Source of the DNA: Aquimarina mycalae
Lineage (GTDB): Bacteria > Bacteroidota > Bacteroidia > Flavobacteriales > Flavobacteriaceae
Direction of reading: 5' to 3'
Assembly: GCF_029906345.1 (NCBI RefSeq)
Contig: NZ_JARYGY010000001.1
Span: forward strand, 594,851-658,850
DNA: 64,000 nucleotides
In this document: positions 1 to 8,517 of the stretch, in pieces
Layout of the letters: each line of letters opens with the position of its first letter
Numbering within the stretch: the stretch's first letter is position 1
Notes under the pieces: model-generated
The model's database searches: none
Told to the model about the DNA's origin: nothing
Seen by the model: only the letters and a program-made list of their open reading frames with translations
Translations under genes and position numbers: made by a program

Positions 1-2
1 CC

Positions 3-125
3 ATCCACACCATTATTAATGCTGCAAAAACGGGTGAAATAGGTGATGGAAAAATTTTTGTATCAGACATACAAAATACATATAGAATAAGAACAGAGGA
101 ACAGGGCAATCAAGCTTTAAACTAA
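3..125 (+). CDS. P-II nitrogen regulatory protein, C-terminal end (partial)
   Basis: Only the last 40 codons are in the window. They read [20 protein letters not shown] followed by a short tail that includes YRIRTEEQG. This is the conserved C-terminal signature of P-II (GlnB/GlnK) proteins: [13 protein letters not shown] then RIRTGE. P-II trimers sense ATP/ADP and 2-oxoglutarate and control ammonium uptake or glutamine synthetase. The start and any amt partner lie to the left, so GlnB and GlnK cannot be told apart. The usual RTGE is RTEE here. Confidence 0.85.
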   Translation: MHTIINAAKTGEIGDGKIFVSDIQNTYRIRTEEQGNQALN

Positions 126-150
126 TAATAAAATAGTTTATTCTAAAAAA

Positions 151-186
151 GTACAGCATCCAGTCTATTACAGAAGGATGCTGTAC
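151..186 (-). terminator. Intrinsic terminator-like hairpin
   Basis: An 11-bp perfect inverted repeat (GTACAGCATCC / GGATGCTGTAC) has a 14-nt loop. Read on the minus strand it is followed by a run of six T, so it would stop minus-strand transcription. On the plus strand, after the P-II gene, the T-run is missing. Confidence 0.55.
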
Positions 187-245
187 ATTAATTCAGAATA
201 AGAGGTCTATATGGTGGCGAACTCAAATATTCATAAAAGCAAAGT

Positions 246-365
246 TTAATGAAATTGCTTAACAAAAATGGTCTTATTCTGATTATTATTAGTTATCCAC
301 CCTTTATTTGCTGAAAATTCAACGTTGTCAATTAATCCGTCTTTTCTACAAATTAGAGTTTTTAC
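246..365 (-). pseudogene. Start-less coding-like fragment
   Basis: On the minus strand an open frame without a start codon reads IVKTLICRKDGLIDNVEFSA and continues to a TAA stop at 246-248, about 40 codons in all. The residue mix looks like protein rather than random AT-rich sequence, and a stop lies directly upstream in frame. I do not recognise the family. It may be the tail of a decayed gene, or chance. Confidence 0.25.
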
Positions 366-392
366 TATTTAAAAAAATAAATATGTATAAAG

Positions 393-423
393 AATAATGA
401 GGTGAGATAATAACCTCATTATT
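393..423. terminator. Hairpin downstream of the SusC/SusD/lipoprotein operon
   Basis: The inverted repeat AATAATGAGGT / AACCTCATTATT has an 8-nt loop and lies about 57 bp past the stop of the minus-strand lipoprotein gene. The stem is AT-rich and flanked by short T/A runs on both sides. It probably ends the minus-strand operon. Confidence 0.55.
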
Positions 424-479
424 CCTTATTTATCCATATAAATATCTAAAACAATTAATTAAGGAATTTAACTAACATT

Positions 480-1292
480 TTATTGTTTAGTAAATCTATA
501 TGTAGTTTGAACAGGTCCTGAACCACAATCGTTTTGTACATCATTCGAAAAAGTAACTTCAAATACCGAGTCATCACTAGGGTCGTAACTTGAGTTACCA
601 CTTGTGCTTGGTCCAAACCAATCGGTGCCACTATTACAGGCACAATTAGTGTTCTGGATAATTACAACAGTTTCATTACAGACTAAGTTAAAAGTGAAAG
701 GTATCGGTGCAGAGCAAAAATTGGGAAAATTAGGAGTATTAAATACTCTCGTCAATCCATCTGATGTAATTTCCACGACACCTCCATTATTTAATGTCGG
801 GCCACTAAAAGGTAGGAAAGGTGTAATTTCATCAATTCTATACATCCCTGTAAAAAGTGTATCACTCACTGGGCAAACCTGAAAAATATTAACAATCAAA
901 TTCTCATCAGGTGTAACAAAATCCTGACCTTCAATAATTTTCAAAACTAACTTCTCTGGAGTTGGTGTTACATTATCATCTACCCCGTTAATAGTGAGAG
1001 TTCCATGATATGAATTCGCTGGTATCACAATAGATCCAAAAGAATACGTAGTTGGTCCTGCTGTTGTTTCATCTTCTACAACAGCTACATTAAAAGTTCT
1101 TTCAGATGTACTTAACGTAGTTACATTTGCAATTACATCTACAGATCCAGTAGCATCTATCTCGATTGGGAGATCAACTATTCCTGCCGAAAAAGTTACT
1201 AGCGCTTGGTTTCCGTCGAAGAGTATTTTATCCTCTTCACAAGAAGATAAAATAATCGTTGTTAACAATGTTATCAAAAAATATTTTTTCAT
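480..1292 (-). CDS. SusE-position outer-membrane lipoprotein
   Basis: This is a 270-residue lipoprotein encoded directly after a SusC/SusD pair, where SusE-type surface glycan-binding lipoproteins usually sit. I start it at MKKYFLITLL because this gives a classical lipoprotein signal ending LSSCEED with a lipid-accepting Cys. The longer frame upstream would run into susD. After the signal comes a beta-rich stretch of about 110 residues resembling a Calx-beta/DUF1735-like fold, then a C-terminal beta region with several Cys (residues about 135-270). Its ligand is unknown. The susD stop lies about 20 bp upstream, so the two are probably co-transcribed. Confidence 0.7.
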   Translation of the reverse strand: MKKYFLITLLTTIILSSCEEDKILFDGNQALVTFSAGIVDLPIEIDATGSVDVIANVTTLSTSERTFNVAVVEDETTAGPTTYSFGSIVIPANSYHGTLTINGVDDNVTPTPEKLVLKIIEGQDFVTPDENLIVNIFQVCPVSDTLFTGMYRIDEITPFLPFSGPTLNNGGVVEITSDGLTRVFNTPNFPNFCSAPIPFTFNLVCNETVVIIQNTNCACNSGTDWFGPSTSGNSSYDPSDDSVFEVTFSNDVQNDCGSGPVQTTYRFTKQ

Positions 1293-1311
1293 AATTTCTA
1301 TTTCTTCTTTA

Positions 1312-2808
1312 TTAATACCCTGGATTTTGTTGTGCACGCAAACCTGGGTTCGCATTTAGCTCTCTAAGTGGAATTGGTAATGTAAATCTATGATCAGTAA
1401 CTGGCAATGTACATGCTCCATTAAACTCGCAATCCAATGGGTCTTTTGATATTCCTTGACCAGCACGTTCGCCTAATCTCTTTAAATCAAGATATCTATG
1501 ACCTTCAAAAGCAAACTCTATTCGTCTTTCATTCAAAATAGCGGCAAAGGCCTCTGTTTGATTTGCATATACTGGTAAGGTTTGATCACTTCCAAATCTA
1601 GCATCTCGTAATTGCTTTATATATGCAGCTGTAGAGTTACTAGCACCATTAATATTTCCATCATTAGCGCTTGCTTCTGCCAATATTAACACCATTTCTG
1701 AAGATCTAAATATTTTTAAATCGTTCATTAACGGCTGATTGTCAGATCCTTGATACTTATTAATAACCAATACATCTTCATTCACAAAATCCGTAGCATT
1801 TTGATAATCTGGAGATATTATAGAGCTCGGTGAAATGTTCACATTAAACCTAATATCTCCTGTATCTAGTAAATTAAATAAGGATCTACCCATTTCGAAA
1901 TAGGGTCCTCCATCAATTGTAGCATTAGTAAAAGCGAATCGCCCACCTGCCCATCCAGTAGAAGAAACAAGGCCTGATGTACCTTGACGATCATAAGCAT
2001 CACCAACAGTTCGTTCTAATTTAAATATAATCTCACTAACATCTGTATCTAGATACATATTAAAGTATTGTCCTTGATCTGCAAGAGGGTAAGTCGCTAA
2101 AAGTTGGTTTGCATATGAAGCTGCAGCAGTATATTGTTGACGATATGCCGCCATTCTTGCTCTCAAAGCTGTTATGAAATCTTTGGATACAAATATTGAA
2201 CTAGACTGCGTACTCAATAAATTCTCTGCAGTATTTAAATCAGATTCAATCAAAGCAAAAACTTCACCATTTGTATTCCTAAGTAACTTCTGATCAATTC
2301 CTGGCACAAAATCTACAGCAATAACTCCTAATGCATTATCATCCGTAAGGTCGGTAGAATAATACGTCAATAATTTAAAGTGAGAAAATGCTCTCAATGC
2401 ATAAGCTTGTCCTAATATATTATCATATTCTTCCTGTTCATCGGTTTCTGGTGTAACAAACTCTGCTCCTGCGATCAATCTATTCACTCTATTTATTTCA
2501 AAATAACCTCTTGACCAGAACGAATCTGCAGCATTAGAAGTGGCATCTAGTTGAAATGTATAATCTACTAATCCTTGTCCTCCACTTTCAACCCCAATAG
2601 AAACCTCATCCGTAAATACTGCTGAAAATGCTATATCCTGTACGGCATCGTATGCAATGTATACACCGCTTAATCCATCCGACAAATCTTCTAAACTCTG
2701 AAAAGCTACTTCTGGAGTGATCCTTCCTACTTGTTGAATATCTATAGCATCTTCACAACTAGAAAGAAATGCTAAACATAGTATAAGTATAAATCTTAAT
2801 GTTTTCAT
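1312..2808 (-). CDS. SusD/RagB-family outer-membrane nutrient-binding lipoprotein
   Basis: A 498-residue SusD-like lipoprotein. The signal peptide ends in LSSCEDA. Family features that can be read are the N-terminal NRLIAGAEF region, the TPR-like helices around QAYALRAFSHFKLL, and the C-terminal ERRIEFAFEGHRYLDLKRLG motif followed by LPIPLRELNANP. SusD proteins form the lid of the SusC pore and bind oligosaccharides or peptides before import. It lies 12 bp after the SusC gene on the same strand. No enzyme gene is next to this pair, so the substrate cannot be inferred. Confidence 0.93.
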   Translation of the reverse strand: MKTLRFILILCLAFLSSCEDAIDIQQVGRITPEVAFQSLEDLSDGLSGVYIAYDAVQDIAFSAVFTDEVSIGVESGGQGLVDYTFQLDATSNAADSFWSRGYFEINRVNRLIAGAEFVTPETDEQEEYDNILGQAYALRAFSHFKLLTYYSTDLTDDNALGVIAVDFVPGIDQKLLRNTNGEVFALIESDLNTAENLLSTQSSSIFVSKDFITALRARMAAYRQQYTAAASYANQLLATYPLADQGQYFNMYLDTDVSEIIFKLERTVGDAYDRQGTSGLVSSTGWAGGRFAFTNATIDGGPYFEMGRSLFNLLDTGDIRFNVNISPSSIISPDYQNATDFVNEDVLVINKYQGSDNQPLMNDLKIFRSSEMVLILAEASANDGNINGASNSTAAYIKQLRDARFGSDQTLPVYANQTEAFAAILNERRIEFAFEGHRYLDLKRLGERAGQGISKDPLDCEFNGACTLPVTDHRFTLPIPLRELNANPGLRAQQNPGY

Positions 2809-2820
2809 TTTTATATTTTT

Positions 2821-5800
2821 TTATAATCCTAATTCAATTCCGAATGATAATATTCTTGGTGTTGGGTAGGTTCTTGTACCAAAACGAGCCTCTGCATCAT
2901 ACCCTCTCCATTCTGAAAATGTGAATAAATTTTCAGCAGTTCCAAATATTTTTATCCTGTCAATTCTGGTTCCTTTTAAGAATTTTTGTGGAAAAACATA
3001 TCCTACATTTAAAAATCGAAGTCTTAAATAATCAGAGGTTCTTAAAAATCTATCCGAAGCGACATCCAAATTTGTAGCATCTAAACTAGGAATATCTGTT
3101 ATGCGGTTATCTGGTGTCCAGGCATTAAGAATATCACCTGATAATTGAAAATCACCAATAAGATCTCTGTCTATGAAACCAGCATAATCAAAATCAAATC
3201 GATCAACCCCAATTACATAATTCCATTGAGTAGTCAAATAAAAACCTTTATAATTTATGTCAAACCCAAAATTACCAGAAGCATCAGGAGTATTATTTTT
3301 TCCTGTCCATACTGCATCTCTATCAAAATTGGGATTCTCAGTTAAATCGCCATTAACATCCAAAAACAATAAATTACCTGTAGCAGGACTTACACCAGCA
3401 TAACGCACTGTTTTGATTTCAAAGATTCTTCCTCCGTTTCTACCAATACCTAGAATTTCTCCTGTTTCTGATGGTAAATTGGCTAACTCATTTTTATTAT
3501 AGTTCCCTAAAAAGTTTAGTGTTACTTTTAAGTCATTACCTTTAATAAGGTCGTAAGAAAGATTCCAATCTACACCTGTATTGGTTAAATCACCAACATT
3601 GGCATCTACGGTCCCTTGACCATTAATCAAAGTAATTGGTAATGATTGAAATAAATCTTTCGTCTTTTTTCTATAAAAATCAACACTACCTCTAAGTCTG
3701 CTATTAAAAAGTCCAAAATCTAAACCAATATTAGCTTGTGTCACTTCTTCCCATTTTAAAGTATTAACTCCTATTTGATTTGAAAAGATAGCATTTGTAC
3801 CAGCATAGCCTTGACCAGTCCCAAAGAAAGAAAAAGGTAAATCTCCTCCAGAAAAATATGTATTACCCGTTATTCTTTGATTACCTGTAGTACCATAAGA
3901 CAGTCTTAACTTTAAATCATTGAATACAGAATATTCCATAAAATTTTCATTAGAAATATTCCATCGTGCACCAACCGAATAGAATGTACCCCATCTGTTT
4001 GTAGTAGAAAATCTATAAGACGCATCACGTCTTACTGTAGCAGAAATACCATATCTAGTATCATAATCATAATCTACATTACCAAAATAAGAAAATAGAC
4101 CTGCATCTAATCTATTAGAATTTGCTTGATCTACAAAGAAATCATTATCTCCATTATCATCTACAAAACCACTGCCATCTCCAGGAAAAAAAGTTCTTGG
4201 ATTTAAACCATTTGCTCTAAATCCGAATGTGCGAAAATGTGCTTTAAAGTAATCTACAAAAGCACTAGCATCAATAGTGTGTTGACCTAAAATTTTATTG
4301 TAATTTAAAGATACCGTACTATTGAATGCAAAATTTCGTGTTGTTTGTTGATCTTGAAATCCAGGAGTTGTATTTCCGTTTTGGGCAAAACGAAGTGAAT
4401 TTCTAGAATTTGGACCTTCGGATTGAGAGAATATAATGTTTTCATAATCTCCTCCAAAATTGATTTTAGCGGTTAAATCATTAAATATTTTATAGTCGGC
4501 AGAAAATCCTGCAATAATTTTCACTTCTTCTTCTAGACGATCATACGTTAACAGCCTATCAATAATATATAAAGGAGTATTTGCCAGTCTAAAATCCTGA
4601 GCAAGAACCGCACCACCAGGATAATCTTCTGGAGTAAAATAAGGTAATGATGAATTAGCTCCGTAAAATGGATTTCTATTGACCGCAGTACTTCCTACAT
4701 CACCAGCAATATCACTTTTAGAGTAATTTGCAGTAAAATTTGAGGAATAATTAAATTTATCATTTCGTGAAGTCCCACTTACGTTATTTCTAAAATTGAA
4801 ACGTTTTAAGTTTGTATTTCTTAATATTCCTTCTTGATCAAAGTATCCTAGTGATGTAAAGGATGATGATCTTTCACCACCTTTACTAAAAGAAATATTA
4901 TGATTTACGGTCAAGGCGGTTCTTAAAAAGTAATCAAGCCAATCTGTTTCTGGTTGTTCAGCAATCTCAGCATCTGTTAAAGGTCCTCCATTAACACCAC
5001 CTGTTCCTCCTCTTCCTACGTTACGATCCCGTTCTAATCTCAAATACTCAGGAGTTGACAGTAAATTGTAATCATGCCCTTGTAATGTTGCAAAACTTTG
5101 AATTCCTGTATATCTGACCTTTAGACCAGAACCTACAGTTCCTTTTTTCGTTTTTATAACAACAACTCCATTAGCTCCTCTACTACCAAATATTGAAGTT
5201 CCCGCAGCATCCTTAATAACGGATATAGATTCGATATCATTGGGATTTAAACTTCTGAAATTATCTTCATTAATTGGAATCCCATCCATTAAAAATAAGG
5301 GTTCTGTATTTCCATTTATGGAACTAACACCCCTTATCTGAACTAAAGAATTAGCTCCAGGCTGTCCATCTGCTGTAGAAATATCCAAACCAGCCACTTG
5401 ACCTGCCAAACTTTGGATAGTACTTGCATTAGATCTACCTTCAATAGATTCTGCTGTAATGGTAACTGAAGCTATCGTCGATTTAGCTTTTGGCCTAGTT
5501 CGGTACCCTTCAATAACAACTTCCTGTAATGTGGAAAGGTCTTCTTCCATCTTCACATTAATTGTTGCGCTATCGCCTATAATCACTTCAGTATTTTTCA
5601 TACCTATATATGAAAATACTATCGTTTGTCCTTTAGATGCCCTGATAGTGTAATTACCATCAAAATCCGTTTGAACTCCGTTTGTTGTATTTTTAATAAC
5701 AACATTAACACCTGGTAATGGTGCATCATCTAATGATGACGATACATTACCAGAAATGGATCTTTCTTGTGCATAAGTGAAATGTGTCACAAGTATCAGT

Positions 5801-5835
5801 AATAGTACTGACAAACTAACATTTTTTGTTTTCAT
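2821..5835 (-). CDS. SusC/RagA-family TonB-dependent outer-membrane transporter
   Basis: A 1004-residue TonB-linked transporter. It has a signal peptide (residues 1-22), a carboxypeptidase-regulatory-like domain (about 24-97, with GVNVVIKNTTNGVQTDFDGN), a plug domain (about 115-230, with LFLMDGIPI, SISVIKDAAGTSIFGSRGAN and GVVVIKTKKG), then a beta-barrel to the C-terminus. It imports a ligand captured by the SusD partner, using proton-motive force through TonB. It is the first gene of a three-gene operon. No ECF sigma or anti-sigma gene is adjacent, and I saw no clear -7 box in the upstream gap. Confidence 0.95.
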   Translation of the reverse strand: MKTKNVSLSVLLLILVTHFTYAQERSISGNVSSSLDDAPLPGVNVVIKNTTNGVQTDFDGNYTIRASKGQTIVFSYIGMKNTEVIIGDSATINVKMEEDLSTLQEVVIEGYRTRPKAKSTIASVTITAESIEGRSNASTIQSLAGQVAGLDISTADGQPGANSLVQIRGVSSINGNTEPLFLMDGIPINEDNFRSLNPNDIESISVIKDAAGTSIFGSRGANGVVVIKTKKGTVGSGLKVRYTGIQSFATLQGHDYNLLSTPEYLRLERDRNVGRGGTGGVNGGPLTDAEIAEQPETDWLDYFLRTALTVNHNISFSKGGERSSSFTSLGYFDQEGILRNTNLKRFNFRNNVSGTSRNDKFNYSSNFTANYSKSDIAGDVGSTAVNRNPFYGANSSLPYFTPEDYPGGAVLAQDFRLANTPLYIIDRLLTYDRLEEEVKIIAGFSADYKIFNDLTAKINFGGDYENIIFSQSEGPNSRNSLRFAQNGNTTPGFQDQQTTRNFAFNSTVSLNYNKILGQHTIDASAFVDYFKAHFRTFGFRANGLNPRTFFPGDGSGFVDDNGDNDFFVDQANSNRLDAGLFSYFGNVDYDYDTRYGISATVRRDASYRFSTTNRWGTFYSVGARWNISNENFMEYSVFNDLKLRLSYGTTGNQRITGNTYFSGGDLPFSFFGTGQGYAGTNAIFSNQIGVNTLKWEEVTQANIGLDFGLFNSRLRGSVDFYRKKTKDLFQSLPITLINGQGTVDANVGDLTNTGVDWNLSYDLIKGNDLKVTLNFLGNYNKNELANLPSETGEILGIGRNGGRIFEIKTVRYAGVSPATGNLLFLDVNGDLTENPNFDRDAVWTGKNNTPDASGNFGFDINYKGFYLTTQWNYVIGVDRFDFDYAGFIDRDLIGDFQLSGDILNAWTPDNRITDIPSLDATNLDVASDRFLRTSDYLRLRFLNVGYVFPQKFLKGTRIDRIKIFGTAENLFTFSEWRGYDAEARFGTRTYPTPRILSFGIELGL

Positions 5836-6516
5836 ACCTTCTGTTTAGATAATTATTTCAGCAGTGAAATTGTTATATATTATTTATAAATCAAACGATG
5901 ATTAGGGTATTGGGTAAGATCATATTGCAATCAGATAGAATAATATAAAGACCTGCTTCTCTGCACTTCTTAATATCTATTCTTTCTTAAATTCACTTTA
6001 TATCCAGATAAAAAAAATGCCTACAATCTTTCTTTATTTTCTTTTGTGTGGGATAAAAAACGGATAGTTAATCATTCAAGACTTATTAAACCTAGATTGG
6101 TTATTTCGAATGATTTTTGAAATTATTAATACAAACATTCAATTGATTTACTCTATTCTATATATAATTATAGGTATTACATAGAACTCTTAGTCAAGTA
6201 TCGCTAATGATCAAGAAGAGAGTTTTTATAAATAAGTATACTTCAAGGCTCTTATTTATATCCTATTACTTTATTAATGTAATAACAGGATGTTGGTGTA
6301 TAGAATTATTAAATACATCTAACCTTTTTGTTTTATTCTTTAGTGTTTTTATTATTCTGAAAATGGTTAAGGATTTTACTTTCATTTTTAAAGTTTCCAT
6401 AAAAAAGTTAAAAAGTTAGAAAACGCACTTTCAAATTCCTAAAATTTAACCTTATAACCATCAATGCCTAATTTTTTAGGGGGTTAAAATAAAAAATACA
6501 TAAAAATGATGCGTTA
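5836..6516. other. Long intergenic region, no gene supported
   Basis: This AT-rich gap lies between the divergent susC and porin genes. It must hold the susC promoter, but I could not identify a convincing TAnnTTTG box on the minus strand. A 70-codon frame at 6207-6419 has low-complexity, Phe/Ile-rich composition and no visible promoter or ribosome site, so I do not call it. Confidence 0.4.
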
Positions 6517-6538
6517 TACCCCTTTTTTTATTGGGGTA
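6517..6538. promoter_or_regulatory. Inverted repeat TACCCC-N10-GGGGTA, possible operator
   Basis: A perfect 6-bp inverted repeat with a T-rich 10-nt spacer lies 64 bp before the porin start. Its right half overlaps the proposed -33 TTG of the porin promoter, which is where an operator or RNA hairpin could act. No regulator is known from the sequence. Confidence 0.35.
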
Positions 6539-6560
6539 AAATCGTTTTAACATAATTTTA
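6531..6560 (+). promoter_or_regulatory. Bacteroidota-type promoter for the porin gene
   Basis: TTG at 6531-6533 and TAATTTTA at 6553-6560 are separated by 19 bp. This fits the Bacteroidota sigma-ABfr pattern TTG-N19-TAnnTTTG apart from the last base. Transcription would start near 6567, giving a leader of about 35 nt. Confidence 0.5.
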
Positions 6561-6602
6561 CAGCACCAATTAAAAACAAATTAATACCAATTAATGTTTA
6601 TT

Positions 6603-7703
6603 ATGAAAACAAAAACCGTAACAAATCTTTTTAAAAAAGTATCTCTTTTTTCTTTAGCTCTAATTAGTTTCGCTTCAATTGCGCAGGAAGAAGAAGAAAA
6701 AAAATGGTTCGATAACTTTTCTGTTAGTGGATCAGTAGATGGGTATTTTAGATATAATTTTGGAGCACAAAATGACAACTCTACCGCACCAGCTACTTCT
6801 TTTGCAAATCAATCTGGTTTCGCTTTGGGAATGGCTAACGTAATTCTTGGTTATGAAGGAGAAAAAGTAGGATTTGTAGCAGATCTTGTATATGGCCAAA
6901 GAGGTGAAGACGCTGTCTTTAATTCTGATGGTTCTGCTCAAATTGTAAATCAATTATATGCATACTGGAATGTAACCGAAAAATTCAAACTTACTTTTGG
7001 TAATTTCAACACCTTTCTTGGTTATGAAGTAATTTCTCCAGTAGGAAACTTTAATTATTCAACTTCATATATGTTCTCATATGGGCCTTTTTCTCATACA
7101 GGACTTAAGGCAGATTTTGCGCTTAGCGAAAAATGGTCAGCTATGATAGCGGTTATGAATCCTACCGACTACACAGAAAACAACCCTTTTGATACTTATA
7201 TTTTTGGAGCTCAATTAGGATACTCTGCCGACAATGGTAGTGCATATCTAAATTTTAGATATGGAAACGAAGGTGAACCAGGACTTGTTGGCCCAACATT
7301 TCAAGCCGATCTTACTACTGGATGGGATCTTGCAGACAAGTTTTATCTAGGTGTTAATGCAACTTACTTAACAACAGAAGACCAAGGAGATGCTGATGCT
7401 TCGGGATTCTATGGTATTGCATTATACCCACAACTTAAAGCTACAGAAAAATTCACCTTAGGATTAAGAGGAGAATATTTCTCTGTATTTAATAACGGTT
7501 TAACAGGAGTAGTTGGTCTTGATGGAGAAGGTGACGGTAGCGTTATTGCAGCTACACTTACTGGAAGTTACGATATCGGTAATCTAACACTAAAACCTGA
7601 ATTGAGATTAGACACTACATCCGAGGATTTCTTCTTAGATAATGATGGAGAAGCTACAAAAAGTCTTTCTTCTTTTGTTCTGGGAGCAATCTATAAATTC
7701 TAA
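6603..7703 (+). CDS. Outer-membrane beta-barrel porin (OmpL-like bbp2 type)
   Basis: A protein of about 366 residues with a signal peptide (MKTKTVTNLFKK to IASIAQ). The mature part is built entirely from alternating amphipathic strands with aromatic girdles, such as SGSVDGYFRYNF and LGYEGEKVGFVADLVYG, and ends in FVLGAIYKF with the terminal Phe typical of BamA-inserted barrels. It resembles the Bacteroidota putative porin-2/OmpL-like family. An in-frame ATG nine bases upstream (6594) is an alternative start. It is monocistronic, with its own promoter and a strong terminator. In related genomes such porins can sit near ammonium-transport genes; here a P-II gene lies at the window edge, but a Sus operon intervenes. 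Confidence 0.8.
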   Translation: MKTKTVTNLFKKVSLFSLALISFASIAQEEEEKKWFDNFSVSGSVDGYFRYNFGAQNDNSTAPATSFANQSGFALGMANVILGYEGEKVGFVADLVYGQRGEDAVFNSDGSAQIVNQLYAYWNVTEKFKLTFGNFNTFLGYEVISPVGNFNYSTSYMFSYGPFSHTGLKADFALSEKWSAMIAVMNPTDYTENNPFDTYIFGAQLGYSADNGSAYLNFRYGNEGEPGLVGPTFQADLTTGWDLADKFYLGVNATYLTTEDQGDADASGFYGIALYPQLKATEKFTLGLRGEYFSVFNNGLTGVVGLDGEGDGSVIAATLTGSYDIGNLTLKPELRLDTTSEDFFLDNDGEATKSLSSFVLGAIYKF

Positions 7704-7741
7704 TATATTACGATACGTTTAATATATTGTTTGTTTATGCC

Positions 7742-7774
7742 AAAAGCGTTCTGATAGATTCAGAACGCTTTTTT
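7742..7774. terminator. Bidirectional intrinsic terminator
   Basis: AAAAGCGTTCTGA and TCAGAACGCTTTT form a 13-bp perfect stem with a short loop and T/A runs on both sides. It lies between the convergent porin and DUF1684 genes and touches the stop codon of the latter. Confidence 0.9.
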
Positions 7775-8387
7775 ATTTATTTTCTTCGTGTTTCTTATAT
7801 TTCTTAACACCAACTGGAATCTCTAACTCCAAATGATTCTCTTCTGGTGGAATAGGGCAAGAATATCTTGCACTATATGCGCAATATGGATTATAGGCTG
7901 TGTTAAAGTCAATCACAATAGTATCTCCTTCTGGAATTTTAAGATCCATAAAACGTCCACCTCCATAACTAGTTTCTCCATTAGTCAAATCTGTAAATGG
8001 TAAGAACAAATAATCTTTATATTCTGGTTGTGTTTTTAAGCCTTGGTTCTGATATATATTCAAAACCCATTCTTTCTCCTGAAGTACAAAATGAGCCTCA
8101 CCATACTTTACATAAATCGGTTCACGATTGGTTGTCGTTTTCATAATAAAAGGCGTCTCATATGGTGTACGCACAAAGGAAGCTAAAACACTATAAGTAG
8201 TATCAATGTCAAAAAATTCTAATTCTTTAAATTCTTTAAAATCCTTCGGAGTTAATGGTGATTCTTCTTCAGAAGCAAAATCTCTATTAAGTTCCTCTTG
8301 GAATACCAAAACTCTATGAATCGCAGTAGAATCTTGCGCAATTACATTACTAAAAAATAGAATTAATAAAAAAGATAATCTATACAC
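7773..8387 (-). CDS. DUF1684-family secreted protein
   Basis: A 204-residue protein with a short signal peptide (to NVIAQ). The family hallmarks are visible: TPKDFKEFKELEFF near the start, the FLPFTDLTNGETSYGGGRFMDL core and the FNTAYNPYCAYSARYSCPIP motif with conserved Cys. DUF1684 proteins are widespread in Bacteroidota and their activity is unknown to me. The start codon is GTG, with a purine-rich AAGGGGA just before it and a good -7 box about 20 bp upstream. It is likely a single-gene transcript. Confidence 0.85.
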   Translation of the reverse strand: MYRLSFLLILFFSNVIAQDSTAIHRVLVFQEELNRDFASEEESPLTPKDFKEFKELEFFDIDTTYSVLASFVRTPYETPFIMKTTTNREPIYVKYGEAHFVLQEKEWVLNIYQNQGLKTQPEYKDYLFLPFTDLTNGETSYGGGRFMDLKIPEGDTIVIDFNTAYNPYCAYSARYSCPIPPEENHLELEIPVGVKKYKKHEENK

Positions 8388-8407
8388 GTCCCCTTATTTT
8401 TTTTTTG

Positions 8408-8436
8408 CAAAAGTACAAAGCATTAGTAATAAACAA
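8408..8436 (-). promoter_or_regulatory. Bacteroidota-type promoter for the DUF1684 gene
   Basis: On the minus strand TTG (8436-8434) and TACTTTTG (8415-8408) are 18 bp apart. The -7 box is an exact TAnnTTTG match. The predicted start of transcription is about 15 nt before the GTG codon. Confidence 0.65.
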
Positions 8437-8453
8437 GTTAATATTCTCTAAAA

Positions 8454-8487
8454 TTGTATATAATTTTTAGACAAACAGTTACTTTTG
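8454..8487 (+). promoter_or_regulatory. Bacteroidota-type promoter for the MFS/DJ-1 operon
   Basis: TTG at 8454-8456 and an exact TAnnTTTG (TACTTTTG) at 8480-8487 are separated by 23 bp. The end of the -7 box contains the TTG that opens the longest reading frame of the next gene, so that codon lies upstream of the expected transcript. Confidence 0.6.
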
Positions 8488-8517
8488 CGGGTTATTAAAC
8501 AACCAACCTCTTTAAAA

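Noticed and set aside
604-882. 92-codon plus-strand frame opposite the SusE-position lipoprotein
   Set aside because: It is antisense to a gene with a clear lipoprotein signal and operon context, and has no signal of its own.
6207-6419. 70-codon plus-strand frame between susC and the porin gene
   Set aside because: The composition is Phe/Ile/Lys-rich as expected from AT-rich non-coding DNA, with no promoter box, ribosome site or recognisable family. It is kept out as probably spurious.
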